A stretch of DNA of 64,000 bases from Oreohelix idahoensis (taxonomy: Eukaryota > Mollusca > Gastropoda > Stylommatophora > Oreohelicidae), in contig JAMPIV010018785.1 of the NCBI GenBank assembly GCA_024509875.1, positions 434,001 through 498,000 on the forward strand, written 5' to 3'. Position 1 is the stretch's first letter, and every line of letters starts with the position of its first letter. The notes beneath the pieces were generated by a model. It made no database searches. It was not told where the DNA came from and saw only the letters and a program-made list of their open reading frames with translations. Made by a program: the position numbers and the translations under genes. Below, piece after piece: positions 35,950-45,489 of this stretch.

Positions 35950-36207
35950 TATTTGATCACTTCTTCTTCTTCTTCTTTGATCCACTGTCACTGAGCGTCG
36001 GCTCTTGGTGACCTTGATGCCATTATATGGTACTGCGCAGTTCGTATAAGCTGTTCTGAGCTGCCATACAGTGTATTGTCTATGGATGGGTTGTGTGGTA
36101 GCAGTTGTTGTCTCAGTCCCTGAAGTGCAGGGCACTGTAGTAGGTGGTGTTCTACTGTTTCCAACGGGTTAGGGCAGTGTCTACATTTTGCTATATTTTG
36201 TGAACTT

Positions 36208-36219
36208 AGTCTGTTTCTG
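36208..36219 (+). repeat. Nested LINE target duplication, left
   Basis: AGTCTGTTTCTG, repeated exactly at 36878-36889. The two copies bracket the 36220-36877 insertion, and the host LINE codons stay in frame when one copy and the insertion are discounted. Confidence 0.88.
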
Positions 36220-36877
36220 ACTTTCCATCATAACATTTCAGTGGGCAAGAGGTTTGCTTGGCGGTGCCCATCTCCTCTCCAAGTATCCTTGCAGGTACAT
36301 ACACAAATGTACCTGGAGCAGTAACAATAGCCCTCAATAAATCTGTAATGTTTTGAAACACTGTCCGGTTAACACATCACAAAACTGCCATCTTGGTTAC
36401 TCGGTACCAACACAAATAGCGAACTCACCTGATAGGCAAACTTGATGTTTTCATCTTTAAAATACTTATCAACATAATCCAGAAAATGTGCCGAACACAC
36501 TACAAACTCATACAGCATTAATGAGGGCTGTTACCACAGATGCAGACTCCAAAACGACGACATGAAATGCACAACACAAAAGTGCGGCCTACCACGCCGC
36601 CATCTTGGATCTTGTCGAAAGCTTGCCTGGTTTGGGCATGTAACTCGTCATGACTCCCTTTCGAAAACGATCCTCCAGGGAACAGTCGAAGGTAAACGGA
36701 GAAGAGGAAGGCAAAGAAAATCCTGGGCTGATAACATCAAAGAATGGGCAGGACACGGTTTTTCCACACTTGTACGCATTGCTGAGAATAGAGAGCAGTG
36801 GAGGACCATGTCTGCTGATGCTTCCACCATGGCACCTCTACGACCCATGACGGGTTATGGGTTGAGATGAGATGATG
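36220..36877 (+). mobile_element. Short LINE-derived element nested in another LINE
   Basis: A 658-bp insertion between exact 12-bp duplications. Its right half encodes a LINE C-terminal tail on the plus strand: LAWFGHVTRHDSLSKTILQG, GKRRRGRQRKSWADNIKEW and ENREQWRTMSADAS (within 36562-36870). It ends in a GATGAGATGATG tail. The left half (36220-36600) is not coding and does not resemble an ORF2 body; it contains CACAAAACTGCCATCTTGG- and CGCCGCCATCTTGG-type repeats. The element therefore looks like a head joined to a LINE tail, by internal deletion or as a LINE-tailed short element. Confidence 0.8.
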
Positions 36878-37212
36878 AGTCTGTTTCTGTGGCCATTTAG
36901 TGTAGACTGGCCTGTTCTCAATCTGAAGACTTTGGTTTGGTACCTTCGTTCGATATCGTTCATAGCATCTTTCTTATTTGGGGCTGTTTGGTGAATGAAG
37001 AGTCTTCTTCCTGTTTTAGCCTGTGCCCACGTGTTCAGCCAAACTTCTTTACAGTTGTTTTTGACTATTTGTTTAACTGTATTTGATCACTTAACGACCA
37101 CAAGAGATAAGTCTATACTTAGTCATTAACATGTGTTGCGAAATGGATGCTAGATAGAAAAATAGATATAGTTCCCAGAAAATGAGAGGAGAGCTGGTGA
37201 ACTACTGGTAGG

Positions 37213-37217
37213 GATGG
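37213..37217 (+). repeat. Element 2 target duplication, left
   Basis: GATGG, repeated at 45485-45489 just outside the other LTR. Confidence 0.92.
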
Positions 37218-39287
37218 TGTCGTGAAACGAAATGTAACCCACTACTTTGTTAATCACTATGTCGAGATACAGATTTGCTTCAACCAATCAACGATCAACG
37301 TTCACCAGTCTCTGAGACAGAATAAATTAACGGCCATCTTGTTCACGCAAGATGGCCGATGAAAACTGAATAAAATTAGGCTGTATGAGACCAGGTACAA
37401 AACCGGAGGAAACCAATCATTTTGCTCCGCCAGGAACCAACCGAAAGCTTTCCTCAAGTAGTTACCTGACTATATAATCAAGCGGATTTTATGCTAACCA
37501 CGCAATCCCGAACTTGACGCCAGAGCTGAAGAGGAAGAAGCTGTCACTTTGATTTACAACTTACCTGAGGGCATCGACCTGCAACCTACTTCGCTAAGTC
37601 GCGTCAAAACCTGGCCAGTTTAAAATCTTAGGAGGGTAAATATATTCACGATAACCGTTGGTATTTGTTGTGTGTCATTTATACTACCTATCAGGTTACT
37701 GATTGTATTTTGGGGAAATTAAGTATAATGATTGTATTTCCTATTATGATTGAATAGACGAAGACTAATAGGACTCATACTTCAACCTATTGTCTCCTAT
37801 ACTTCAATCTATTGTCAGTCTATAACTCAATCTATTGTCTCAGATAAGACCAACTGCAAATATAACCAAAACAGTCCTTGTCAGGACTCAATCTATTGTC
37901 GCATCTAACTCAATCTATTGTCTTCTATAACTCAATCTATTGTCTCAGATAAGACCAACTGCAATATAACCAAAACAGTCCTTGTCAGGACTCAATCTAT
38001 TGTCGCATCTAACTCCAATCTATTGTCTCCTATAACTCCAACCTGATATATCACCAAACAGTCCTCGTCGCATATACTCCTATCATAAGAACATAACAAT
38101 ATTGTTAGGATATATGTTACCAGCTAGTATAGCACTTGTCAGAGAGGGCGTGGTATAGTATAGGGGGAAGGACATTGTTGTATCACACCTAGGTGTACAT
38201 ATTATTGGATTTATTCATGTATTGATTTATATTATGGGATGTATTCATGTATTAAATGTATTCATGTATTGAATCTATATTATTGAATGTATCCATGTAT
38301 TAGTTTATCAGAAAGAATGTTTTGCAAGTAGACACCTGTCTTGTCTCGCTATTGCTAAATCATACTGAGCCATGTTGTCATTCATCCCACATGCATACAT
38401 CGGAGACACGCTCATTTCACTCACACTAGAAATAGGTGGGCTTGAGGACAGAAATTAGCCCCTATTTTTGCTTTGTTACAGGTTTAATTGTGTCCTAAAA
38501 ACCTGAGGTCGTATGTTCGAGTCAATCCCGCTGCCTGGAACTCCGCAGGAGCATAGAGGTTGACCAGACTCTACATCTTTGGTCCCCCTCAGTCTTGGGT
38601 GGGCTAAAGGAACGATACTCTGCCGGTGGTGTGAACCAAACAAAGAAGAACAGACTTAAGAGAGATGAGTACACATTAGTACCATTTCTGTCGGCATTGT
38701 GAGCATAGAACTGTCAATGAAGAAAACGTGAATTAACATAGCAAGAGACAAAATTAATAGCATAGCTGAGAAGTGTTATATCCTTAATTAACAGCACAGC
38801 TGATCCATGTACTATAATTAATTAACAGCACAGCTGATATAAATTTTTTGTTCCTATAATTGGAAAACTTGGTGTAAAATATTTATATATATATATAAAA
38901 TATAAATATTTGTAAATCATATGTAAACTTACAAAATCCATTACATTCCATTTTTCAACATTCACCCTTCAGCACAAGAGTAGATAGTGTATATACTAAA
39001 TAAATACTAGGGAAATTGTATTTGAACGACTTGTCAAGTTTATCAGTGTTAAGTAAAATCTGTTTCCTTGTTTATTAATATCACAGTTAGTTACACAGCG
39101 GAGGTGGCACTTTATGTCGGTCTCCTCTCTACTATTGTTTCGAGATCAGAACATTCACAGCCGTAACTAATTTGTGATACCAGTAGTTCTCTCAGACACT
39201 GGGACTTCACCATTTTCTGCAGAAATTCTATTTCTGTAATTTTCAGTACTATACTGATCCTACAGCCAAATAAAACCTCTCGCCACA
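37218..39287 (+). repeat. Element 2 5' LTR
   Basis: 2,070 bp, TGTCGTGAAACG...CGCCACA. By eye it differs from 43412-45484 at roughly ten places, including a shorter (TA)n run near 38885. Notable parts are a perfect 11-bp stem CGGCCATCTTG / CAAGATGGCCG with a 6-base loop at 37331-37358, and an internal array of CTCAATCTATTGTC-containing units at 37785-38045, including a duplicated block of about 100 bp. Confidence 0.95.
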
Positions 39288-39584
39288 CTGGGGGCTCGTT
39301 CCTGGGATATTTCTGTATATCTTGAGCCATACTTAGTCTATTCATCTATCTACACTCTAACTTGTGCCAACCATAGGTAACATAAGAAAATAAAAAAAAT
39401 TTTTTGAGAAAATCATTATAGGATTTTTACAAAATTATTTTCTTAGGAGGAGTACCATTTAGTACTCAGTAAATAGTTGATGCTCACAGAGTTGCACGGA
39501 AAATTTTTTGTTCATTTAAGTTAATTAAGTTTAATTACAATAATTGGGTTATAATAAATATACATACCCTATCTAAGTAACGCC
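39288..39584 (+). other. Element 2 leader with primer-binding site
   Basis: TGGGGGCTCGTTCCTGGG at 39289-39306 starts one base after the LTR and is the likely tRNA primer site. The tRNA is unassigned. The remaining 280 bp before the gag ATG are A+T-rich with no visible feature. Confidence 0.75.
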
Positions 39585-41999
39585 ATGGCGGATCTAGTGA
39601 AGTTCAGGACTGCGATCATGCAGATGGGTAAGGAATTAAACATGACAGGTGATGTTCTTACTCAGTATGTCACAACAGAAGTGGACAAACACATGGATAG
39701 GGAAGAAAGAAAGTTGCAATTAGAGACAGAAGCCAAAAGACTGGAAGCTGAAAGAGAAGACAAAAGACTGGAAGCTGAGAGAGAAGACAAAAGACTGGAA
39801 GCTGAAAGAGAAGCCAAAAGACTGGAAGCTGAGAGAGAAGACAAAAGACTGGAAGCTGAAAGAGAAGCCAAAAGACTGGAAGCTGAGAGAGAAGACAAAA
39901 GACTGGAAGCTCAGAGAGAAGACAAAAGACTGGAAATTGAAGCCATGAAATGGGAGGCTGAAAAAGAGGCAAAGAAAATTGAAGCTGAGGAAAGGAAATT
40001 ACAAGCAGAGAGAGACCATCAGTTGAGATTAAAAGAGCTTGAAATTCAGGCAAATACTGGCAATAATGGTGGTAGCTCACCTCACTCTGAGAGTAGCTCC
40101 AGCCAGAGCACCTCAAGTGGGGCCATGAATTTTCATCTGGACCCATTTGTTGAGAAAGAAGATGCCATTGAGTCGTACCTGGATAGATACGAAAGACTAG
40201 CCACTACCTATGGCTTAGTGAAAGAAAAATGGAGTCTTAAACTATCTCAGGGATTGAGAGGTATTGCCTACGATGTGTATTTGAAGCTCTCAAGAGATGA
40301 CCAGGAAGATTATGAAATCCTGAAGCAGGCACTGCTTGTGAGATATGAAAAGAACTCAGAATCATATAGAAAGAAATTCCGAACAGCTAAACTTCTTCCA
40401 GGAGAAAACTATCACCAATTCTCTGCTAGATTGGAAACCTATTTGGAAAAATGGAGTAGTTTAGGAAAGTGTCAGGATCTGAAAGGAATGATAATGATGG
40501 AGCAGGTGAAAGAGTCCATGCCTCAAGAAATGAGGAAGTTTATCATGGAACAAGGAGCGGAGAGATTGGGAGATATTGTAACTGTTGCTGAGAGATATCA
40601 AGCAGCTCAGGCAGAAGTATTAGGAAATAAGAAGAAGCAGGGTGAAAACTGCCAATCACCACACAACTATACCCAATATGAACAAAAGGACCATACCACA
40701 AGAAACAAACAAAGATTTGACCAAAAGGACAAAAACCCTCTAAGATCGGATAAGACACCTTACCGGAAGGAAGGAAAGTGGTGTAAAACTTGTCTAATGA
40801 GTAACCACAATACTGCGGACTGCAGAAGGAAGAACCCTCCTTATTACGCTGCGTGTCTCACAACAGGGAACAAGGGAATGAAGGAACTGGCAGGTAGTCA
40901 GAATGACCTCCATCATCCCCCTGTCTGTGAGGAAGTGACATGTAATGGCACTAAAATTCAGTGCTTATATGATTCAGGTTTGGAATTCGACTCAGTCGTG
41001 AGTGCAGCCCTAGTGCACCCTGATCAACTTACCACAGAAACAGTGGACATACAAGGGGCACTGCAGGGAACCGGCACCATGACACTTCCCATAGCAAGGA
41101 TCAACGTGAGAACTCGCTATGTAGAAGGAGTGATAAGAGCAGCAGTAAGTGATGATCCTATATACCCGCTGGTAATAGGATGTAAATATGTCTTTTTGGG
41201 TGACCCAATAAAACCTGTTGTCATGGCAGCAAACCATACCAGGTCGAGCACCAAAAAGGAGGAGGGAGATCCAACAAACATTCATCGTACAAAGATGAAA
41301 AAGGCTCAAACAGCAGACAGCACATTGAAGCCTTGTTTTGGCAAATTGCCAAAGGCCCATAACCCTCCAGAGAAAGGAGACTACTATATGGAAAATGGCC
41401 TACTCTACAGACAAGCTGGAAAAGGACCTAAAGGGCATGGACAGCTGGTAGTGCCAAAATTCTATAGGGAGGAAATTATGGAGCAAGAGCATGCTACATC
41501 AGGCAGTGGCCACAGAGGAAAAGGGGCCACTGGTCAAAATATAGCATTGCGATATTACTGGCCAGGAATAATTGAAGACATAAGTCGGTATATGAAATCC
41601 TGTTCAGAATGTAACCAGGTAACCTCATTCAGAAGCGTAGACCAGTTACAGGACCTAGGGAAGCATTGTTGCGGACGTAGGCCCACAAAGAAGATACACA
41701 AGAGAAAACAACAGGTAGAAGCAGTGATAACGAGAAAACGAAATCACAAGAAGTCTACTGTTACACCAGTAACCATGGCAACTCTCCGTATTGTACAGAG
41801 AGGGGACGAGAGACATCCCACCCCGATTAGATATTTGTCGGAACACCATGGCCTGGATCATTTGAAAAATTTGGGTAGTCAGCAACCAGTATTAAAAAAG
41901 CTGCAGAAACAAACCCGAACCAAAGGAGGTAGGAACCAGGGCTGTACCAAACAGTTGATGGAGACAGGCCCCACTTCGGTATACTGCCCCTTACAATAG
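39585..41999 (+). CDS. gag: Element 2 gag - protease - integrase N-terminus fusion
   Basis: An 804-codon open frame. Residues 40-125 are a highly charged coiled coil built from about eight 9-residue KRLEAERED repeats, a 27-bp minisatellite in the DNA. The capsid-like region follows (AIESYLDRYERLATTYGL, AYDVYLKLSRDDQEDYEIL). CKTCLMSNHNTADC (near 403) is a C-x2-C-x4-H-x4-C zinc knuckle for RNA binding. The protease active site is CLYDSGLEFDSVVS (near 466). The zinc-binding domain of integrase comes next, with HATSGSGHRGKG and CSECNQV (near 675). From about 41625 the sequence no longer matches integrase; the last 125 residues are a Lys/Arg-rich segment of unknown origin. Start ATG 39585 sits in a good position after the leader. 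Confidence 0.92.
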   Translation: MADLVKFRTAIMQMGKELNMTGDVLTQYVTTEVDKHMDREERKLQLETEAKRLEAEREDKRLEAEREDKRLEAEREAKRLEAEREDKRLEAEREAKRLEAEREDKRLEAQREDKRLEIEAMKWEAEKEAKKIEAEERKLQAERDHQLRLKELEIQANTGNNGGSSPHSESSSSQSTSSGAMNFHLDPFVEKEDAIESYLDRYERLATTYGLVKEKWSLKLSQGLRGIAYDVYLKLSRDDQEDYEILKQALLVRYEKNSESYRKKFRTAKLLPGENYHQFSARLETYLEKWSSLGKCQDLKGMIMMEQVKESMPQEMRKFIMEQGAERLGDIVTVAERYQAAQAEVLGNKKKQGENCQSPHNYTQYEQKDHTTRNKQRFDQKDKNPLRSDKTPYRKEGKWCKTCLMSNHNTADCRRKNPPYYAACLTTGNKGMKELAGSQNDLHHPPVCEEVTCNGTKIQCLYDSGLEFDSVVSAALVHPDQLTTETVDIQGALQGTGTMTLPIARINVRTRYVEGVIRAAVSDDPIYPLVIGCKYVFLGDPIKPVVMAANHTRSSTKKEEGDPTNIHRTKMKKAQTADSTLKPCFGKLPKAHNPPEKGDYYMENGLLYRQAGKGPKGHGQLVVPKFYREEIMEQEHATSGSGHRGKGATGQNIALRYYWPGIIEDISRYMKSCSECNQVTSFRSVDQLQDLGKHCCGRRPTKKIHKRKQQVEAVITRKRNHKKSTVTPVTMATLRIVQRGDERHPTPIRYLSEHHGLDHLKNLGSQQPVLKKLQKQTRTKGGRNQGCTKQLMETGPTSVYCPLQ

Positions 42000-42092
42000 A
42001 AATAGGTGTGGGTCCGGCAACGTTGTTGTATTGCCGTCCCCATACACAGTCCACTGGAAGCATTGCTGCGGACATGGACTGAAGAATAGCAA
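41625..42092 (+). other. Replacement segment where integrase core is expected
   Basis: In element 1 about 1.2 kb separate the integrase zinc domain from the RT; here the interval is about 0.47 kb with no D-D-E motif. It contains a near-perfect direct repeat, GGAAGCATTGTTGCGGAC at 41659-41676 and the same with one change at 42056-42073. These may mark the edges of a replaced block of about 397 bp. The 5' part continues the gag frame to the TAG at 41997-41999; the rest is non-coding. Confidence 0.75.
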
Positions 42093-43352
42093 GCACAGGC
42101 ACTCGAGGATGAGATTGACTATCTCTTAAAAGGGAAAATTATTTCAAAGTCTGAATCTCCCTATAGCTCAAGTGTGGTGCTATTAAGGAAGCCTAGTGGT
42201 GAACACATGTTATGTATTTACTACAAGAAGCTATATGCGATCACAGAATCTCAGGTGGACCCATTACCTGACACCAACCAGCTGTTCTCTACACTGAGTA
42301 AGGCTAGGTATTTATCGAAGGTAGATCTAAGCAAGGGATACTACCAAATACCAGTGAAACCAGAAGTTAGGAAAATGCTGGCATTCAGTACATCAGACGG
42401 ACACTACGAGTTTAATGTACTACCCTTTGGGCTGAAAAATGCTCCAAGTATCTTTTCAAGAATGATGAGGAAATTGTTGGAACCTCTACAAAATCCCCAT
42501 ATCACTAACTTTATGGATGACATTCTTGTTGCTACAAACACATTTGAAGAGCATATAGTAGCGCTCTCCATGTTGTTTGACAGACTGAGAGAAACTGGAT
42601 TGACTGCACGTCCAACCAAGTGCTATATCGGTTGTAAGGAGTTGGAATTCTTAGGTCACACTATTTCTACAGGTCATATGTCTCCTGACCCAAAGAATAT
42701 AGAGAAGCTAAAGAAGGCACCCAGACCTCAAACGAAGAAAGATGTGAGATCATTCGTGTCATTATGTGGGTTCTATCAGAAGTACATACCCCATTTTAAC
42801 TCTCTGTGTGCACCATTAACTAACTTAACGAAGAAAGGACAGCCTGACAAAATCCAATGGAATGCTGATTGTGAAAAAGCTTACACAGAGCTAAAAGCAA
42901 AACTCACCAGCAAACCCATCCTTACACTACCCGATATCACACAGGAATTTGTATTAAGAACGGACGCTAGCAGTATAGGTCTTGGTGCAACTCTCTTGCA
43001 GAAATCAAAAGCCCAGCCGGAGGAACTTTTACCAGTCGCCTACGCCAGTAGGAAGCTGAATGCAGCTGAGTTGAACTACTCGACCATAGAGAAGGAATGT
43101 TTAGCTCTAATTTGGTCCATCAACAAATTTTCACCTTATCTGTATGGGACACACTTCATTGTCCAAAGCGATCACCAACCTTTAACATTCTTGGCTGCAT
43201 CTAAAAAACTAAATTCGAGATTATTAAGGTGGAGTCTGCTTCTGGCGCCTTATTCCTTTGCCGTGAATTACATTCCGGGAAGAGACAATGTAGGAGCTGA
43301 TTTTTTAAGTCGACACCCTAGTACTCTGGAAGGACAGACGCAAAAGGATTAA
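42093..43352 (+). CDS. pol: Element 2 RT - RNase H
   Basis: Homology to the RT of element 1 begins at about 42093 (EDEIDYLLKGKIISKSES), ahead of any ATG; a stop lies just upstream. RT motifs: SPYSSSVVLLRKP, SKVDLSKGYYQIP, FNVLPFGLKNAPSIFSRMM and the active site FMDDILVA (near 42515). Then KKDVRSFVSLCGFYQKYIP, a connection typical of Ty3/Gypsy. RNase H: VLRTDASSIGLGATLLQ, YSTIEKECLALIW, QSDHQPLTFL and GADFLSRHPS, so D, E and D are present. The stop TAA is at 43350-43352, 60 bp from the LTR, and no envelope follows. Without its own start, it must be expressed by frameshift, readthrough or reinitiation from the gag frame, or not at all. Confidence 0.92.
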   Translation, partial: AQALEDEIDYLLKGKIISKSESPYSSSVVLLRKPSGEHMLCIYYKKLYAITESQVDPLPDTNQLFSTLSKARYLSKVDLSKGYYQIPVKPEVRKMLAFSTSDGHYEFNVLPFGLKNAPSIFSRMMRKLLEPLQNPHITNFMDDILVATNTFEEHIVALSMLFDRLRETGLTARPTKCYIGCKELEFLGHTISTGHMSPDPKNIEKLKKAPRPQTKKDVRSFVSLCGFYQKYIPHFNSLCAPLTNLTKKGQPDKIQWNADCEKAYTELKAKLTSKPILTLPDITQEFVLRTDASSIGLGATLLQKSKAQPEELLPVAYASRKLNAAELNYSTIEKECLALIWSINKFSPYLYGTHFIVQSDHQPLTFLAASKKLNSRLLRWSLLLAPYSFAVNYIPGRDNVGADFLSRHPSTLEGQTQKD

Positions 43353-43393
43353 CCACAGCAGGGGTTTACACGTCAGCTATGACAAGTCACAGC

Positions 43394-43411
43394 TAGGAAA
43401 GGAGGGGGCTA
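43394..43411 (+). other. Element 2 polypurine tract
   Basis: AGGAAAGGAGGGGGCTA directly precedes the 3' LTR, as expected for the plus-strand primer. Confidence 0.88.
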
Positions 43412-45484
43412 TGTCGTGAAACGAAGTGTAACCCACTACTTTGTTAATCACTATGTCGAGATACAGATTTGCTTCAACCAATCAACGATCAACGTTCACC
43501 AGTCTCTGAGACAGAATAAATTAACGGCCATCTTGTTCACGCAAGATGGCCGATGAAAACTGAATAAAATTAGGCTGTATGAGACCAGGTACAAAACCGG
43601 AGGAACCAATCATTTTGCTCCGCCAGGAACCAACCGAAAGCTTTCCTCAAGTAGTTACCTGACTATATAATCAAACGGATTTTATGCTAACCACGCAATC
43701 CCGAACTTGACGCCAGAGCTGAAGAGGAAGAAGCTGTCACTTTGATTTACAACTTACCTGAGGGCATCGACCTGCAACCTACTTCGCTAAGTCGCGTCAA
43801 AACCTGGCCAGTTTAAAATCTTAGGAGGGTAAATATATTCACGATAACCGTTGGTATTTGTTGTGTGTCATTTATACTACCTATCAGGTTACTGATTGTA
43901 TCTTGGGGAAATTAAGTATAATGATTGTATTTCCTATTATGATTGAATAGACGAAGACTAATAGGACTCATACTTCAACCTATTGTCTCCTATACTTCAA
44001 TCTATTGTCAGTCTATAACTCAATCTATTGTCTCAGATAAGACCAACTGCAAATATAACCAAAACAGTCCTTGTCAGGACTCAATCTATTGTCGCATCTA
44101 ACTCAATCTATTGTCTTCTATAACTCAATCTATTGTCTCAGATAAGACCAACTGCAATATAACCAAAACAGTCCTTGTCAGGACTCAATCTATTGTCGCA
44201 TCTAACTCCAATCTATTGTCTCCTATAACTCCAACCTGATATATCACCAAACAGTCCTCGTCGCATATACTCCTATCATAAGAACATAACAATATTGTTA
44301 GGATATATGTTACCAGCTAGTATAGCACTTGTCAGAGAGGGCGTGGTATAGTATAGGGGGAAGGACATTGTTGTATCACACCTAGGTGTACATATTATTG
44401 GATTTATTCATGTATTGATTTATATTATGGGATGTATTCATGTATTAAATGTATTCATGTATTGAATCTATATTATTGAATGTATCCATGTATTAGTTTA
44501 TCAGAAAGAATGTTTTGCAAGTAGACACCTGTCTTGTCTCGCTATTGCTAAATCATACTGAGCCATGTTGTCATTCATCCCACATGCATACATCGGAGAC
44601 ACGCTCATTTCACTCACACTAGAAATAGGTGGGCTTGAGGACAGAAATTAGCCCCTATTTTCGCTTTGTTACAGGTTTAATTGTGTCCTAAAAACCTGAG
44701 GTCGTATGTTCGAGTCAATCCCGCTGCCTGGAACTCCGCAGGAGCATAGAGGTTGACCAGACTCTACATCTTTGGTCCCCCTCAGTCTTGGGTGGGCTAA
44801 AGGAACGATACTCTGCCGGTGGTGTGAACCAAACAAAGAAGAACAGACTTAAGAGAGATGAGTACACATTAGTACCATTTCTGTCGGCATTGTGAGCATA
44901 GAACTGTCAATGAAGAAAACGTGAATTAACATAGCAAGAGACAAAATTAATAGCATAGCTGAGAAGTGTTATATCCTTAATTAACAGCACAGCTGATCCA
45001 TGTACTATAATTAATTAACAGCACAGCTGATATAAATTTTTTGTTCCTATAATTGGAAAACTTGGTGTAAAATATTTATATATATATATATATAAAATAT
45101 AAATATTTGTAAATCATATGTAAACTTACAAATTCCATTACATTCCATTTTTCAACATTCGCCCTTCAGCACAAGAGTAGATAGTGTATATACTAAATAA
45201 ATACTAGGGAAATTGTATTTGAACGACTTGTCAAGTTTGTCAGTGTTAAGTAAAATCTGTTTCCTTGTTTATTAATATCACAGTTAGTTACACAGCGGAG
45301 GTGGCACTTTATGTCGGTCTCCTCTCTACTATTGTTTCGAGATCAGAACATTCACAGCCGTAACTAATTTGTGATACCAGTAGTTCTCTCAGACACTGGG
45401 ACTTCACCATTTTCTGCAGAAATTCTATTTCTGTAATTTTCAGTACTATACTGATCCTACAGCCAAATAAAACCTCTCGCCACA
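43412..45484 (+). repeat. Element 2 3' LTR
   Basis: 2,073 bp. It starts TGTCGTGAAACGAAG and ends CGCCACA, then GATGG. Changes relative to the 5' copy include AACGAAGTG for AACGAAATG, ATCAAACGG for ATCAAGCGG, and two more TA repeats near 45080. It carries the same 11-bp hairpin and the CTCAATCTATTGTC array. Confidence 0.95.
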
Positions 45485-45489
45485 GATGG

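Larger units (their letters stand above)
35961..37079 (-). mobile_element. 5'-truncated LINE, minus strand, with nested insertion
   Basis: Minus-strand codons read VKNNCKEVWLNTWAQ, KDAMNDIERRYQ and VFRLRTGQSTLNGHRNRL at 36885-37079. After skipping 36220-36877 and one 12-bp repeat, they continue in frame to CRHCPNPLETVEHHLLQCP, a C-x2-C-x7-H-x4-C motif, with the stop at 35988-35990. A short (GAA)n tail ends at 35961. TATTTGATCAC at 35950-35960 and again at 37080-37090 is an 11-bp target duplication. This is the C-terminal end of a second RNase H-type LINE, related to LINE-A in this region but distinct from it. Only about 460 bp of the element were inserted. Confidence 0.88.
37218..45484 (+). 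mobile_element. LTR element 2, Gmr1-like, lacking integrase core
   Basis: An 8.27-kb complete insertion with near-identical 2.07-kb LTRs and a perfect 5-bp duplication. Internal order: primer site, gag with coiled coil and zinc knuckle, protease, the zinc-binding N-terminus of integrase, an unrelated basic segment, RT, RNase H, polypurine tract. The D-D-E core and GPY/F module expected between the integrase N-terminus and RT are absent. The intact structural ends together with the missing core indicate a non-autonomous element moved by another element's integrase. Confidence 0.95.

Noticed and set aside
35574..35977. The whole TTC tract as the 3' tail of the minus-strand LINE
   Set aside because: The 11-bp target duplication (35950-35960) lies between the short GAA tail of the LINE and the long tract, so most of the tract was there before.
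35539..36011. Phe/Leu/Ser-rich or Glu/Lys-rich proteins across the TTC tract
   Set aside because: Compositional artefact of a homopyrimidine tract, open on both strands.
39112..39345. Minus-strand frame at the end of the element 2 LTR, also at 45309-45500
   Set aside because: Duplicated with the LTR, antisense to the element and without motifs.
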